From Apiospora phragmitis (lineage: Eukaryota; Ascomycota; Sordariomycetes; Amphisphaeriales; Apiosporaceae): a DNA stretch of 64,000 bases. Of this stretch, positions 24,250 to 34,253 are shown piece by piece. The stretch spans positions 1,550,001 to 1,614,000 of the forward strand of contig JAQQWL010000008.1 in assembly GCA_038363925.1 (NCBI GenBank), in the 5' to 3' direction. How positions within the stretch are numbered: position 1 is the stretch's first letter; each line of letters starts with the position of its first letter. A program made the position numbers and the translations under genes. The notes under the pieces are model-generated. The model saw only the letters and a list, made by a program, of their open reading frames with translations, did not search any database and had not been told where the DNA came from.

Positions 24250-26022
24250 CTTAATACTAAACTAAATCGTAACCTAAGTTTATTTTATTAATAATTATTT
24301 AAAAAGAAATCGGAAAATTATAATTTTAATGAATTTAAACTTTAATATAGCTAGTAATATTAAAATCGCTTTTTAAATTTAAACTAATAATTTAAAATAA
24401 TTTATCTTTTTTCGATTTATCTTAAAAGTTATATTATTAGCCTACTATTTTATCCTTAATTATTATTATATATTATATTATAATAAGGCACAATTAAGGT
24501 CTTTATTTACTTAATAAGGTTTAAGCTTATATAATTTATTTAATTCGGCTTATAAACGGTATCTTTTTTATTTTAATTTAGCTAATTAAGCGTTTAAAGT
24601 ATTAAGCCTCTTTTCGAGCTAACGAAATAGCAGCCTCCTATAGGTACTATTAAGCTAAATATCCTAGGGCTTCGATTTAACGTATATACCGGGAGCTAGT
24701 AGGTATAGACGCTTTTTAAATAGGTATCTATTAATCGTTAAACTATTTAAGGCTTAAAAAGACTATTTCTTAACCGCGGCCCTATTCGTATTTACGTAAC
24801 CGGGAGTTTAAAGGTTTAAAAATATCTCGTAGATAGATTCCGGTAGCTTATTACTCGTTAGTTATTACTTTAAGTTTAAAAGTTAATTTTTAAACTTAAT
24901 ATTATATTTAAAGAAAATTAGTTTTATTTATGTTTATATTAAATATTAATTAATAATAAAGAATTAAATATTTTTAAATTTTTTATTTTAATATTAAAAA
25001 AAGATTTAAATTTAAAAACTATAATATATAAAGAATATATATTAATAAATATAATAATTAAACTTTATTAATTATATATTTCGTTATATATTTTGTTATA
25101 AAATAATTTTATATATAATTAATATAATTATTTAAACTAAATAACCGTTATTATTTTAAATTTTTAATTTTTATTTATAGTAAATAAATATTTATAAATA
25201 TATTATTATTAATTCGTTATTAATTTATTCGTAAATCGTAAAAACTATCGCCGCGGTTTAAAAACTATTACTATTATACGTTAACGTTTTTAAAAATAAT
25301 TAAAAAAATAATATTATTTATATTTATAAACTTTATAGCGGTATTTTAAATAAAAATTTTAATTAATTTAACCGAATTAATTATATAATAATTATTATTT
25401 AAACTTATAATATTATTAATTTTATTTATATTATAAATAAATTAAACGAGAATATTTTTAATAAAATCTTACTTTAAAATAAAATAAAAAAGCTAAATAT
25501 ACTTTTTAAATATATAATAAACGCGTTAAAAATTTATCGTTATAATTAATATAGTTTTTAACTTAAGGTAATAGGCGATAAATCTTTTTACTTAATAGAT
25601 TTTAAGGGGTAAAGCGCGTTAATTTATTTTAAATAGCCGGGTAACGAATAGTCGAAACACGTTATATTTAAAGGTAAAGCCTAACTACGCCTATCGGATA
25701 GCCCAGGTTTTAAAATATTCTTCCTAGGCGGAAAAAAGGTCCTAGCGGACTACTTAGACTCGGTCCGAGTCGGTTTGCCCCTAATTCTATCCCGCAAAGT
25801 GGCTCGGGGTACCTTAAGTTTTTTAAAAGCTGCACGTTCCGACTCGCTAGCTTATACGGCTAAAATAGCACGTTAAATAACGGATTCGAGGGTTAAAATA
25901 AATATAGCTAAAAAGTACGAGAAGTAACGATTTTAATAATATCCTTTAATTATTAATAAAGGGGTTAAATATTAACTTATATACGAAAAAGGGGTTAAGG
26001 GGCTTCACTTATCGGTAATTAA

Positions 26023-26069
26023 TTTAGGTGGCTACTTATGTGGTAGGACGGCTAAGTGGTTAGGGTGCT
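26023..26069 (-). repeat. Right terminal inverted repeat, about 47 bp
   Basis: On the minus strand it starts AGCACCCTAACCACTTAG. It matches the left arm except for four C/T differences. Confidence 0.92.
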
Positions 26070-27166
26070 TATCTCCAATCGCACCCGCTGGCAGCATCGT
26101 CCCGGCTTTAGCGCAGACTCTACGCAGCGAAACCCCGGGGCTCCAATTCCGCTCTCTGCAGGTCGCCCCGCCCTATGCTTCTCGCATCGCGGACTTGGGG
26201 AACATCGTCGCGTGGCTTGCGGGATCAGACACTCCCGACATGGAGTTTCGAGAGTCGCAAGGCGTGCTGTCCGTGCCAAGGGTGAATGAGGATGCCGCTC
26301 TAGACGAGGTCTTGCAGAGGTTTCTCCCACGGCAACCGCCAGCTACATCAGTAGCTTCGCAGGAGCCTGACTTCCGACTCCAGCCCGATGCTACCTACGT
26401 GCTAGCCGGTGGTCTTGGGGGGTTGGGTCGAAACATTGCCACATTCATGGTCGATTTGGGAGCCCGACATATCCGTTTCCTGTCTCGATCTCCGACGTCA
26501 TCTCCTGACACCGAGGCATTCTTGACCGAACTACGCCAGCGCCACGTTTCGGTTTCTGCATACAAGTGCGACATCTCCGACATGCGGTCCCTCCGCGCCG
26601 TGCTCCAGCAATACCGGCAGGAGCACCCTCCCATCAAGGGCGTGATCCAATGCGCCATGGTCCTACGCGACTTCTCGTTCCAGAAGATGACGCACCAGCA
26701 GTGGCAAGAAGCCTTCCGCCCCAAAGTCCAAGGCAGCGCGAAACTCGCCGCCGCCAGCTTCCTCGACCCGCGCCACCGGCCCTCCTTCTTCATCATGATC
26801 TCCTCCTTCACGGCCGTCTTCGGCAACCGCACCCAGGCCAACTACGTCGCCGCCTGCACGTACCAGGACGCGCTCGCGCACGAGCTGCGGCGCACGCAGG
26901 GGGTGCGCGCCGTCAGCCTCCGCCTCGGCATCATGCGCGACATCGGCTACCTCGCGCGGCACGGTGCCACGGGGCCCCTAAAGAACTGGGAGCCCGGCTT
27001 CGGACTGCGCGGGTACGAGATGCGCGCCCTCTTGCACGCCGCCATGGCCGGGCAGACGCCCACGCAGCCCATCACGGGACTCCCCACCGCGGCGGCGGCC
27101 GGCCTCGCTCGCCCCTTTTTCCTCGGTTGCACGTGGGCTTTAGATGTGAGGATATTGGTGCGATAG

Positions 27167-28027
27167 ACTTGGGAATGATCGATACACATGGTTGGAATAA
27201 AATAGATGGGCAGTAATCCACATAATATTGTGTTTTCACGTTCCGTTTTTAAGAGGAGAAACCTCGTCGTCACACCGCCGCTGGTGGGTATCATGATGAT
27301 GCTGGAAAGTCCCAAAACACCGACCCAAAGTTCTGTTATCTGGAGAGGACTTCTAACAGGGCTACCCCGGATTGATGGGCGCTCTGTTAGCGTCGACATT
27401 TAACCCCTGACCTTGCTCTGATAAGCCGTTGCTGCTGCCAAGACACACTAGAACCTGAGTCGTTCTTACATTCCAACTTCCAAGAATCGAAAAAGCTTAA
27501 TTTCACATCCCGTCTCGGGCAGTTCTTCCACCACGTTGCTGTATGATACATGCATGTAATTACGGGCTAATTTCAAATGGCCCTTGTAGAATATGCCGCT
27601 AAGATCACTCGGACGCGCACCAGGAATCATGAAAATGCAGTGATTCTCTCGTCTAGAAACATTGTCCGAGGGAGAGCTCATTTTGACTCCATGCAAGGTC
27701 TCCAATTACCCCCTACGGACTACAGATATCTTTATTGTTACCCAAATCACCGTCTTGCCCCCGTGCCTCTGACCATACCGAGAAGGATTATCTTACAGTT
27801 CATATCCGCTGCCAGGCACGCACGTGGGCTAGGAGATGTCCAGTACTCATTCAGTTTACCCCTTGTAGCCACGGCATAAACCCTACTCATGACTCAGGCA
27901 GGGTACGGTTACCTCCGCCTTCCAACCTTCTATCCCCCTCTCATCACTCCACCTCAATCTTGCGGCGCACCTTGATCGTCGCTCCCGGTGGAGGCACATT
28001 AATCGGACCGAGCACGAAATTTGTGGG
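27167..28027. other. Spacer after the HR-PKS KR
   Basis: No ACP-like sequence (no GxDS motif) is found after the KR, although an HR-PKS should end with one. No other gene is seen. Confidence 0.55.
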
Positions 28028-29535
28028 TCATGACGGCAGATACTCGATGTCATAGTGCATCAGCATGTAGGCCATCAGCATCTTGAGCATCTGCTCGACG
28101 AGAAAGCGGCCGGGACTGCGGGTGTGTACCTATCAGGATCTGTGAGTTACCAAGCCACCTACTTACCCCACCGTCGCAACGGCTGGGTTCCAGCATGGGG
28201 AGGTAGAGAAGAAACAGATGGGGTGAAGAAAGAACTCACCAAGCATGCCACCCATGACCAAACGCCAGAAAGTCCTTGCTCGTGCTAGTCATTCCCAATC
28301 TCCTGGCCCGCAGGTACTCCTGGTTAGTCTCCTGTCCACCATCCTGCTGCGCCTCCTGCGCCTCGCGCGCGAACCGAAAAGCGTCGTACCGCGTCGGGTC
28401 CGGGTACAGGTCGGGGTCGAGGTGGCGGTCGGCGGCGTTGATGGTGAGGTACGACCCCTGAGGCGCGACCCAGTCCTCGCCGTCGGGCGCGCGCACGCCC
28501 GCCGCGGGCACCACCTTGCGCCCCAGCGCGGACAGCAGCGACGTCAGCCGCATGCTCTCGCGGATCGCCGAGTCCGTCTAGGCCATGCGCCGCAGCGTCT
28601 GCTTCGACCAGGTCCGGTCGTGCGCCGCGTACACCTGCTCCGCCTCGGCGCGCAGGCGCTCGAGGTAGCCGCTGGCGGGCCCCGATCCGCACACGTCGAG
28701 GAGCACGCGGGCGAGCGTCGCGGCGGGGGTCTTGATGGCGGCGAACTCGAGCGCCATCAGGCAGCGCGCGATGAAGTCGGGGGCGAGAAATTCGAGGGGC
28801 GGCCCTCGGCGCGGGCGAGGGCGATGTGCCAGGTGATGTAGTCTTCAGGCAGGTCGTCGGCGGCGAGGGCGCCATTGTCGACTTGCGCAGACATGTCCAG
28901 GCGCTCGCGGATCACGGGGAGCGTCCAGCGGGCTGCGCGCCGGTAGTGCCAGTGGTTGGGGCGCCCACCACATACCCGACGATGTGGCGCAGGAAGCTTG
29001 GAGTCAGCCGCGTGGCGAAGGTGCAGACCAGCACGTTGGTGGTGAAGGAGTCGACGTGGGCGAGGTAGTCGCGGTTGCGGCACAGCGGCAGGCCGACCAG
29101 GGCGCGGTTGACGACGCGCAGGATCAGCTCCGACGCCGAGTCGAGCACGCGGACATCGTGCCACTAGGGCGACGTCCCCCACAGCTCGTCGACACCCGTG
29201 CGGATCTCGTCCCACATGCCGCCGAGGAGCTTCGCGTCCTTGCGCGCGATGGACTTGTGGATCACGTGCTCGTGGAACAGGATCTGGTTGATGCTGCTGT
29301 CGGTCCAGGCGTAGCGGCCGGCCAGGATCTCGTAGTGGAAATCGGCGGCACTGGCCACGTGGTCGGGCTGCTCGAGGAGCCAGCTCAGCTTGTCGGGCGG
29401 CAGCGTGATGTGCTTCTCGCTCAGCGGGTGGGGCACGATGAAGCTTTTGCCATGCCGCGAGTGCTGTGTGCAAGGGCAGGGGTTATAGTTGGAAACGAGC
29501 CCCTCACGTAGTGCCAAGCCGGATATCGTCGTCAA
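28028..29535 (-). pseudogene. Cytochrome P450 remnant with two in-frame stops
   Basis: Reading the minus strand: HGKSFIVPHPLSEKHI, HEHVIHKSIARKDAKLLGG, WHDVRVLDSASEL, HIVGYVVG, AIRESMRL (the K-helix ExxR region), YPDPTRYDAFRF and FLAFGHGWHA; a 118-bp intron (28116-28239) splits the haem-ligand Cys codon, after which PGRF follows. These are all P450 landmarks; the haem motif resembles the ent-kaurene-oxidase-like group (FGHGRHACPGR) with W for R. TAG codons at 29164-29166 and 28578-28580 interrupt it, and one-base shifts occur near 28962 and 28796. No membrane-anchor exon is seen upstream of an acceptor before HSRHGKSF. By position it was a tailoring oxygenase of the polyketide cluster. Confidence 0.84.
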
Positions 29536-29766
29536 GTGTTACCCACAATTGCAATGCAGCCATTGCGACTTAGAAAGGCTTTCAAACCTCACAGCATTGT
29601 TTTACTGAAAAAGCTGAAAGTATTACTTTGGTATATTGAGTATGTTTGACGCGCAGGTAGATTGGTAGGCCGACCATGGTTGGGATGAGGCACTCGAGCC
29701 AATAGAATATAATAGACTGTTCTAAACCATCGCGGAATCCAATGAAAGCCCATCACGTCTTCCTCA

Positions 29767-31053
29767 CTAACCCGTCCACGAAGCCTCAATGAGACTCAGC
29801 TCACTGCTTTCTATGCTCTTGATGCCCAAGAACTCAAACCGGTCATCCGCCTGAGCAAACAGGCTCTCGTAAGCCTCAGTTGGCCGATCCCTAGCATTAA
29901 AGTTGGCCAGCATGACAAGATCCATATACCGCTTCTCCCGCTCCCGCGCCAAAGGCGCGCCCCCCACCGGCGGCATCACGCTATCCATGAGCAGCACCCG
30001 CGAGCCCCTGTCAAGCGCCGGCACGAGTGTCTGCAAGATGCGAATGCACTATTTGTCCGGCCAGTTGTGGAAGACCCAGCGGAAGAGATACATCTTGGCG
30101 CCCTTCGTGGGCTGGGGGTCCAGGAACGAATGCGCGAGGAACTCGACGGGTAGATGAATGATTTTCGGCGCCGTGGCGATCGTCTGCGGGAGGTCCTGCA
30201 CGAGGAACTTCAAATGCAGGAACTTGCTCGCCACCGCCACCACCGCATCGCCATGACCGCCGCCCAGATCGACGACGAGACTGTCCGTGGGTAGCGAGGC
30301 CCAGTCGTACCCGTCCACCAAATGCCGTAACGACACGCCATCGCGCTTGTCCATCATGTTCATGGCGGTCCGGGCGCGTCCCGACCTAGCCGGTTCGCGT
30401 TCCAAGATTTCAAACCACGTCGATCTCTGCTCTTGGGGCTGCTTGCCCTCGAGCGCGGCATGCAAGACGGCCGCCGCCGAGTCGGTCGGCTCGTCGGCTT
30501 TGGGGTAGCGCTCCAGCGCCTGCGCAATGAAGCCGACATGCAGGCCGTTGTCCAGGATCTTCAGGCCCATCAGGTCGTGCACAACCGGGTCCGTCGCCCA
30601 CAGCCGACTCGCCGCCGAGTGCGCGACGCGGCCCTGGGTAGGCTCCCGGAAGACACGGTGCACGATCGCCGCGCGCAGGATCGTCTCCAGGGCGGACTGC
30701 GCGAGGCCTGTCTGCCGCGCCAGCTCCGCATACGTGATTCCCTCCGTATCATTCAGCGGGATTCTCTGCGGGATTCCGAACTGGAAGATAGTGGCGGCGT
30801 CCGCTTTGGCGTTGGTGGAGAAGTTCATCAGAATGGCCCGGGGGCCTTGAACCAACTCATGGAGCTCGAGCGAGACATCTTGAACGGAAAGACAGGCGGC
30901 TTGGATCTCTGACGGGAGGGAGGTGGTGTCAAGAGCTGAGCCATCTATGAGCGAAGGCGTGGGGAGGTTGTTCTGCCGCAGATATTCTCCCGCAATAGCT
31001 GTATTCTTGGATATGGAGGCGGCAAGTTCCTCGAATGTCTTGGTAGTGGCCAT
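29767..31053 (-). pseudogene. SAM-dependent O-methyltransferase with one in-frame stop
   Basis: Single exon from ATG 31053 (MATTKTFEELAASI). An N-terminal dimerisation-type helical domain is followed by the Rossmann motif VVDLGGGHGDAVVAVA, the acidic QDLPQ strand, and MYLFRWVFHNWPDK, which carries the catalytic His of plant/fungal-type O-methyltransferases. TAG at 30049-30051 follows directly; the same frame continues CIRILQTLVPALDRGSRVLLMD to the natural stop at 29767. A Tyr codon usually sits at this place, so TAC/TAT to TAG or CAG to TAG are both possible. Full length would be about 428 residues, normal for the family. It lies next to the P450 and the PKS pair, so it is probably a tailoring enzyme. 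One substitution inactivates it, unless it is a sequence error. Confidence 0.87.
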
Positions 31054-31608
31054 GTTGGAGTACTGTTCTGCTTTTCCCTCAAGATCAGCCGCGATTGGTG
31101 CGCCAAACGAGAATGAGTTGGTAGTCTCTTTACTGGGCTTCTATATGACAGAACGATTTTGAATATAATAGCTCATGGATCGATGAGTTCTCCTTACGTG
31201 TAGAGGGCGGTTTTTTTTAGAATGCAGCGCTTATGATTGCCTGGGTCTAGGCATCTTCGTGTAGTAAACAGCGATGTCCATGCACTGTTCAACTAGACGC
31301 AGCTAGTAGCTGACTATAGAAAAGATAAAATGGCCGCATGCGCTTCAGACAAGAGCCTATCAAATCAAAACAGCCTACCGCAACCACGTTCCTAGCAGAC
31401 CTAGTCGGTTACTGGAGGTCTGGCGGGGTCTCTAGATTCGATGGTGGGGCTTCCTCAGAAACGTGAAGCCTTGATCCATCCTCGATGATACCCTAGTCTC
31501 TAGCTCCGGCAGTGAGACTATCGCTCTGTGATAAAAGGCTTCATGCTCTGCTGTCCGCTGGCATAAGATGGGTGGTCCTGAGCCAACATCGCCTTATCAC
31601 TTATCATC
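31054..31608. promoter_or_regulatory. Divergent spacer between OMT and dioxygenase
   Basis: Upstream region of two diverging genes. No coding sequence. A T8 tract lies near 31211-31218. No specific operator is recognised. Confidence 0.45.
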
Positions 31609-32374
31609 ATGTCGCCATCTACCATTACCCCTGAGAAACCAGCCGCCCCCGAATTGCCCGAGCTTTCAAGGCAAAGGCTCGAGAAAGTTGGCATCGACCT
31701 GACTGGAGCTTATCCTGAACACCCCAAGAAAGTCCTCTATCTGCAGGACGTTTACAAGCTCCGTGGCGAGGACCGTGAGGACCGTGAGTACGTTGATCCT
31801 GCTTCTCGTGCGTATCCGAAAAAGAAGGCCCTGTTCTCTGCGGCCAAGGAAGTATGTTGTACATCGAACCCTACCGAACACGTATTAGAAGCGCGACTGA
31901 CAGGCATGAGCGAAGGTGAGAGATGTAACCGTCCACATCGGCACCGAAATCACGGGTCTCCAGTTGGAAGATCTCACCAATCAGCAGAGGGTAAGTTGAC
32001 TGCTACTCATGGTATAAACTCGAGCATGACCGATGAAATGCTATGTAGGATGAGCTCTGCCTCCTGATCGCGGAGCGAGGCGTGGTCTTCTTCCGAGACC
32101 AATTTTTGAGCCCCCAGAAGCACTGGAACTGGGCGCTTACTTTGGAGAAGTCGAGGTGAACCCTCAAGATGCATACGTCCCTGTGCTTCTCGGGGCGACT
32201 GTAGTCTGGTAAGCAAGAGCCCCTATTGACAGACATAACAGCAGCTTCTGACCACCTTTCCAGGCCGGCTTTCACTGCGACTATGCCCATGTTCGACTAC
32301 TACTTCCGCAGCCCGTTCGGCACCCAGCGCTGGCACACTGACATGGCCTACGAGCACCAACCGCCGGGATACAC
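31609..32374 (+). pseudogene. TauD/TfdA-family dioxygenase, 3' end lost
   Basis: Exons 31609-31851, 31916-31990, about 32050-32212 and about 32267-32374. Motifs: HIGTEITGLQL, AERGVVFFRDQ, AYFGEVEVNPQD, RSPFGTQRWHTDMAYEHQPPG. WHTD carries the HxD iron ligands of Fe(II)/2-oxoglutarate dioxygenases of the sulfonate/alpha-ketoglutarate family. A one-base shift near 32120 (a C missing next to CACTGG) breaks exon 3. After PPGYT a GTAAGT donor appears, but no further exon with the distal His and Arg follows; instead a minus-strand regulator relic begins. The gene has therefore lost about half its length. Substrate unknown; position suggests a cluster tailoring or sulfur-use enzyme. Confidence 0.76.
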
Positions 32375-32399
32375 GTAAGTTGTCCACTTATTGAGACCG

Positions 32400-33281
32400 T
32401 TTTGTTTGGTGCTGGAGTTGGAGTTGGAGCCGGAGTCGGAGTAGGGGATGACACGGGCGCGAGTTCACTCAAAACAACAGCTAGACTGGGTCCGGTGCGT
32501 GAATAACCACCATGGTGAAAGAACACTTCATCAAAGAGTGTCAAGGCAGGATCGAGGTGAATGGCCCAGTCGATGTCTCTCCTGATAGCCAACTCCACGA
32601 CGAGGAGCTGAGCTATTGACCCCATGATCCGGGTCCTTTCTGACAGCGAAATATCAGCGCCTTGGTACCAAACGGCGGCAACAGCGTCTTGCATTGCCTT
32701 GAGGGCCAGGTCTGTCTTCTCCACGAGCCGGTCCCACACCAAAGCTTTGCAATTGCATTGTAGCCCTTAGCCATCAGTGCCAGCAATAAGCGAAAGAAGA
32801 TACTCACACATCCCTTGGCCCATGTGGAAAGTGAATCTGTCCTCGTGGAGGTTGAGTAGCCATTGCCGGCCCATGATGCCCATGTCGGTAAACGAAGGTT
32901 GATAGAAGGGGAAAAGAAACGGCCAGACGTAGTCCAAGTTGGCCATGACGGACTAAAGGTATGTGGGCGCGAAGATGGACCGGCATAATCCCGACCTCGT
33001 TTTGGCGGCAGGGCGGGACGCGGAAGAAGCTTCCGGGAACGGCGATTCGGACTTATCGGAGAGACCCGGAGACGACGGGAGCGGGCCCTGCCATATATGA
33101 TGGGAATGGCTCTGTTGGCGGCAATAGAGGCGCGCGGCGCCGAGTCATGGACGGCCTCCGCGGGGGTTTCGAAGTCTCTGGTGGTAGTGACGACAATATC
33201 TTGGTGTTCGTGGGTGAGGAGATGCCGTTCCTTCCGTAGCCGCGCATTCTGCTTGATTGTCTGCTTGATCGTCGCGGACAT
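32400..33281 (-). pseudogene. Remnant of a fungal zinc-cluster-type transcription factor (C-terminal region)
   Basis: The minus strand reads MANLDYVWPFLFPFYQPSF and GRQWLLNLHEDRFTFHMG, then after a possible intron VWDRLVEKTDLALKAMQDAV, SLSERTRIMGSIAQLL and IHLDPALTLFDEVFF. This pattern (LDYVFPFQFPFY, GRGWLL, LE.T..AL..M, HL.AAL.LF) is that of the ligand/activation region of a fungal C6 regulator family. The N-terminal Cys6 domain is not found, and upstream pieces are in shifting frames. A GGAGTT-type hexamer run at 32412-32443 encodes Pro-Thr/Pro-Ala repeats past the conserved part. It probably regulated the cluster, now dead. Confidence 0.6.
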
Positions 33282-34253
33282 GCGCTTCTGTGCGTCGCAT
33301 CTGGATCGGTTGCGGCTTCATCAACTATCCATTCCCGATCTCAGATCACGAAGGCCGACGTCAGTTATAGCACATTGCTTGAGTCGGAACTCTGCATCAA
33401 GGACACAGAACATCAACTTGGCATCCGTGTGTGGTCTCGTGCCCTGTCGCAGCGCCAATTTGGCTGCTGTTTACTCCATAAAACCGCAGAATCAAGGCCG
33501 GAGAATGGCCAATCAACTTTCCATGATGGTTGCCGCCTTCGTGGAGCTTCAATTCTGGCGAGTTCGAGACATAATCACATAGGACAACGGGAATGAGCGG
33601 ACAACTCGGTGAAAGGAGAATGATGCGGGCCGAGATCATGCAGATAACTGTCCGAGCATTCCGCAAACCGGACAGGATGGTATCCTGTTTCACAGACCAC
33701 GCATGCATGATGATGCAGCCCTGGCCAATGAAGCTCAATGTTTTAAAGTCGCGCCCGCTCAAGAATGTAGACTGTTTTTGCTCTACATATCTCCCGTAAT
33801 GCCAAGAGATAAGAAGTGCTGTGACTGAAGATCGCTTCCAGGATTTGGCGGATAGTTTTACCCCTTACCGTTTAGCGCCTTTTCTTTATCTCTCCCGCGT
33901 ATCAGGCCGGGTAACCTCTGCCAGATTGGATTTTCTATTTGATATCGGGCTTAAGGATACAGCCAAGGATAATAGACAGCGTTCCTTGGCACTGATAAGG
34001 AGAGCCAGCAATTACTGTAACCACGGTATCGGACGCTCATGCTAAGCTTCGTCACCAGCTGGCTTTGATAGTCAACATGCATCATTCCAAGATTTTCTCA
34101 TGTATTTACACGTAAGGTCATTTAAACTGTCGACTACACTCTGATTCTCGGTGGAGGGTGGTGAACGAGTAACCCATTTCCTCTTCTAACCCTTTTTTGC
34201 AACTCTTCGGAACAGTCACCTCAACACGTTCTGGGTTGTACGTGCTCACCATT
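33282..34253. promoter_or_regulatory. Upstream region of the ammonium transporter, GATA sites
   Basis: No gene seen. TGATAAG (GATAAG at 33994-33999) and GGATAAT near 33968 lie 250-290 bp before the transporter start. AreA/Nit2 GATA factors bind such sites in nitrogen-regulated promoters; function here is inference. Confidence 0.42.

Larger units (their letters stand above)
24203..26069. mobile_element. TIR DNA transposon, Tc1/mariner-like, RIP-degraded, inside the HR-PKS
   Basis: The 1867-bp AT-rich block is bounded by inverted repeats beginning AGCACC and flanked on both sides by TA (24201-24202 and 26070-26071), the target duplication of the Tc1/mariner superfamily. Size fits fungal Fot/mariner elements (about 1.8-1.9 kb). 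No transposase frame survives: the interior is mostly A/T with stops in every frame. The PKS codons on the two sides fall in the same frame if the element and one TA are removed, which fixes both ends exactly. The superfamily call rests on TA, TIR and size, not on protein. Confidence 0.9.
21358..27166 (+). pseudogene. Highly reducing polyketide synthase remnant, transposon-interrupted and multiply deleted
   Basis: ATG at 21358 (MAPEVDIAIVGLSCRFA); intron 21461-21527; a second intron 23118-23174. Domains left: KS with [21 protein letters not shown] and [10 protein letters not shown] with [22 protein letters not shown] and VAYHSRHM; a short linker before the ER position; and KR with GGLGGLGR, MISSF and NYVAACTYQDAL. 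Missing: the KS middle including the catalytic Cys (junction near 21750), DH and MT (junction near 23985-24005), ER and C-terminal ACP. There is a TAG at 23108-23110 just before the AT nucleophile motif and a one-base shift near 23656. A DNA transposon (24203-26069) sits between linker and KR. HR-PKSs build reduced acyl chains, and divergent HR/NR pairs commonly pass that chain to the NR partner. This copy cannot work. Confidence 0.92.

Noticed and set aside
27577..28055. Plus-strand frames after the HR-PKS as an ACP exon
   Set aside because: No GxDS phosphopantetheine motif in any frame.
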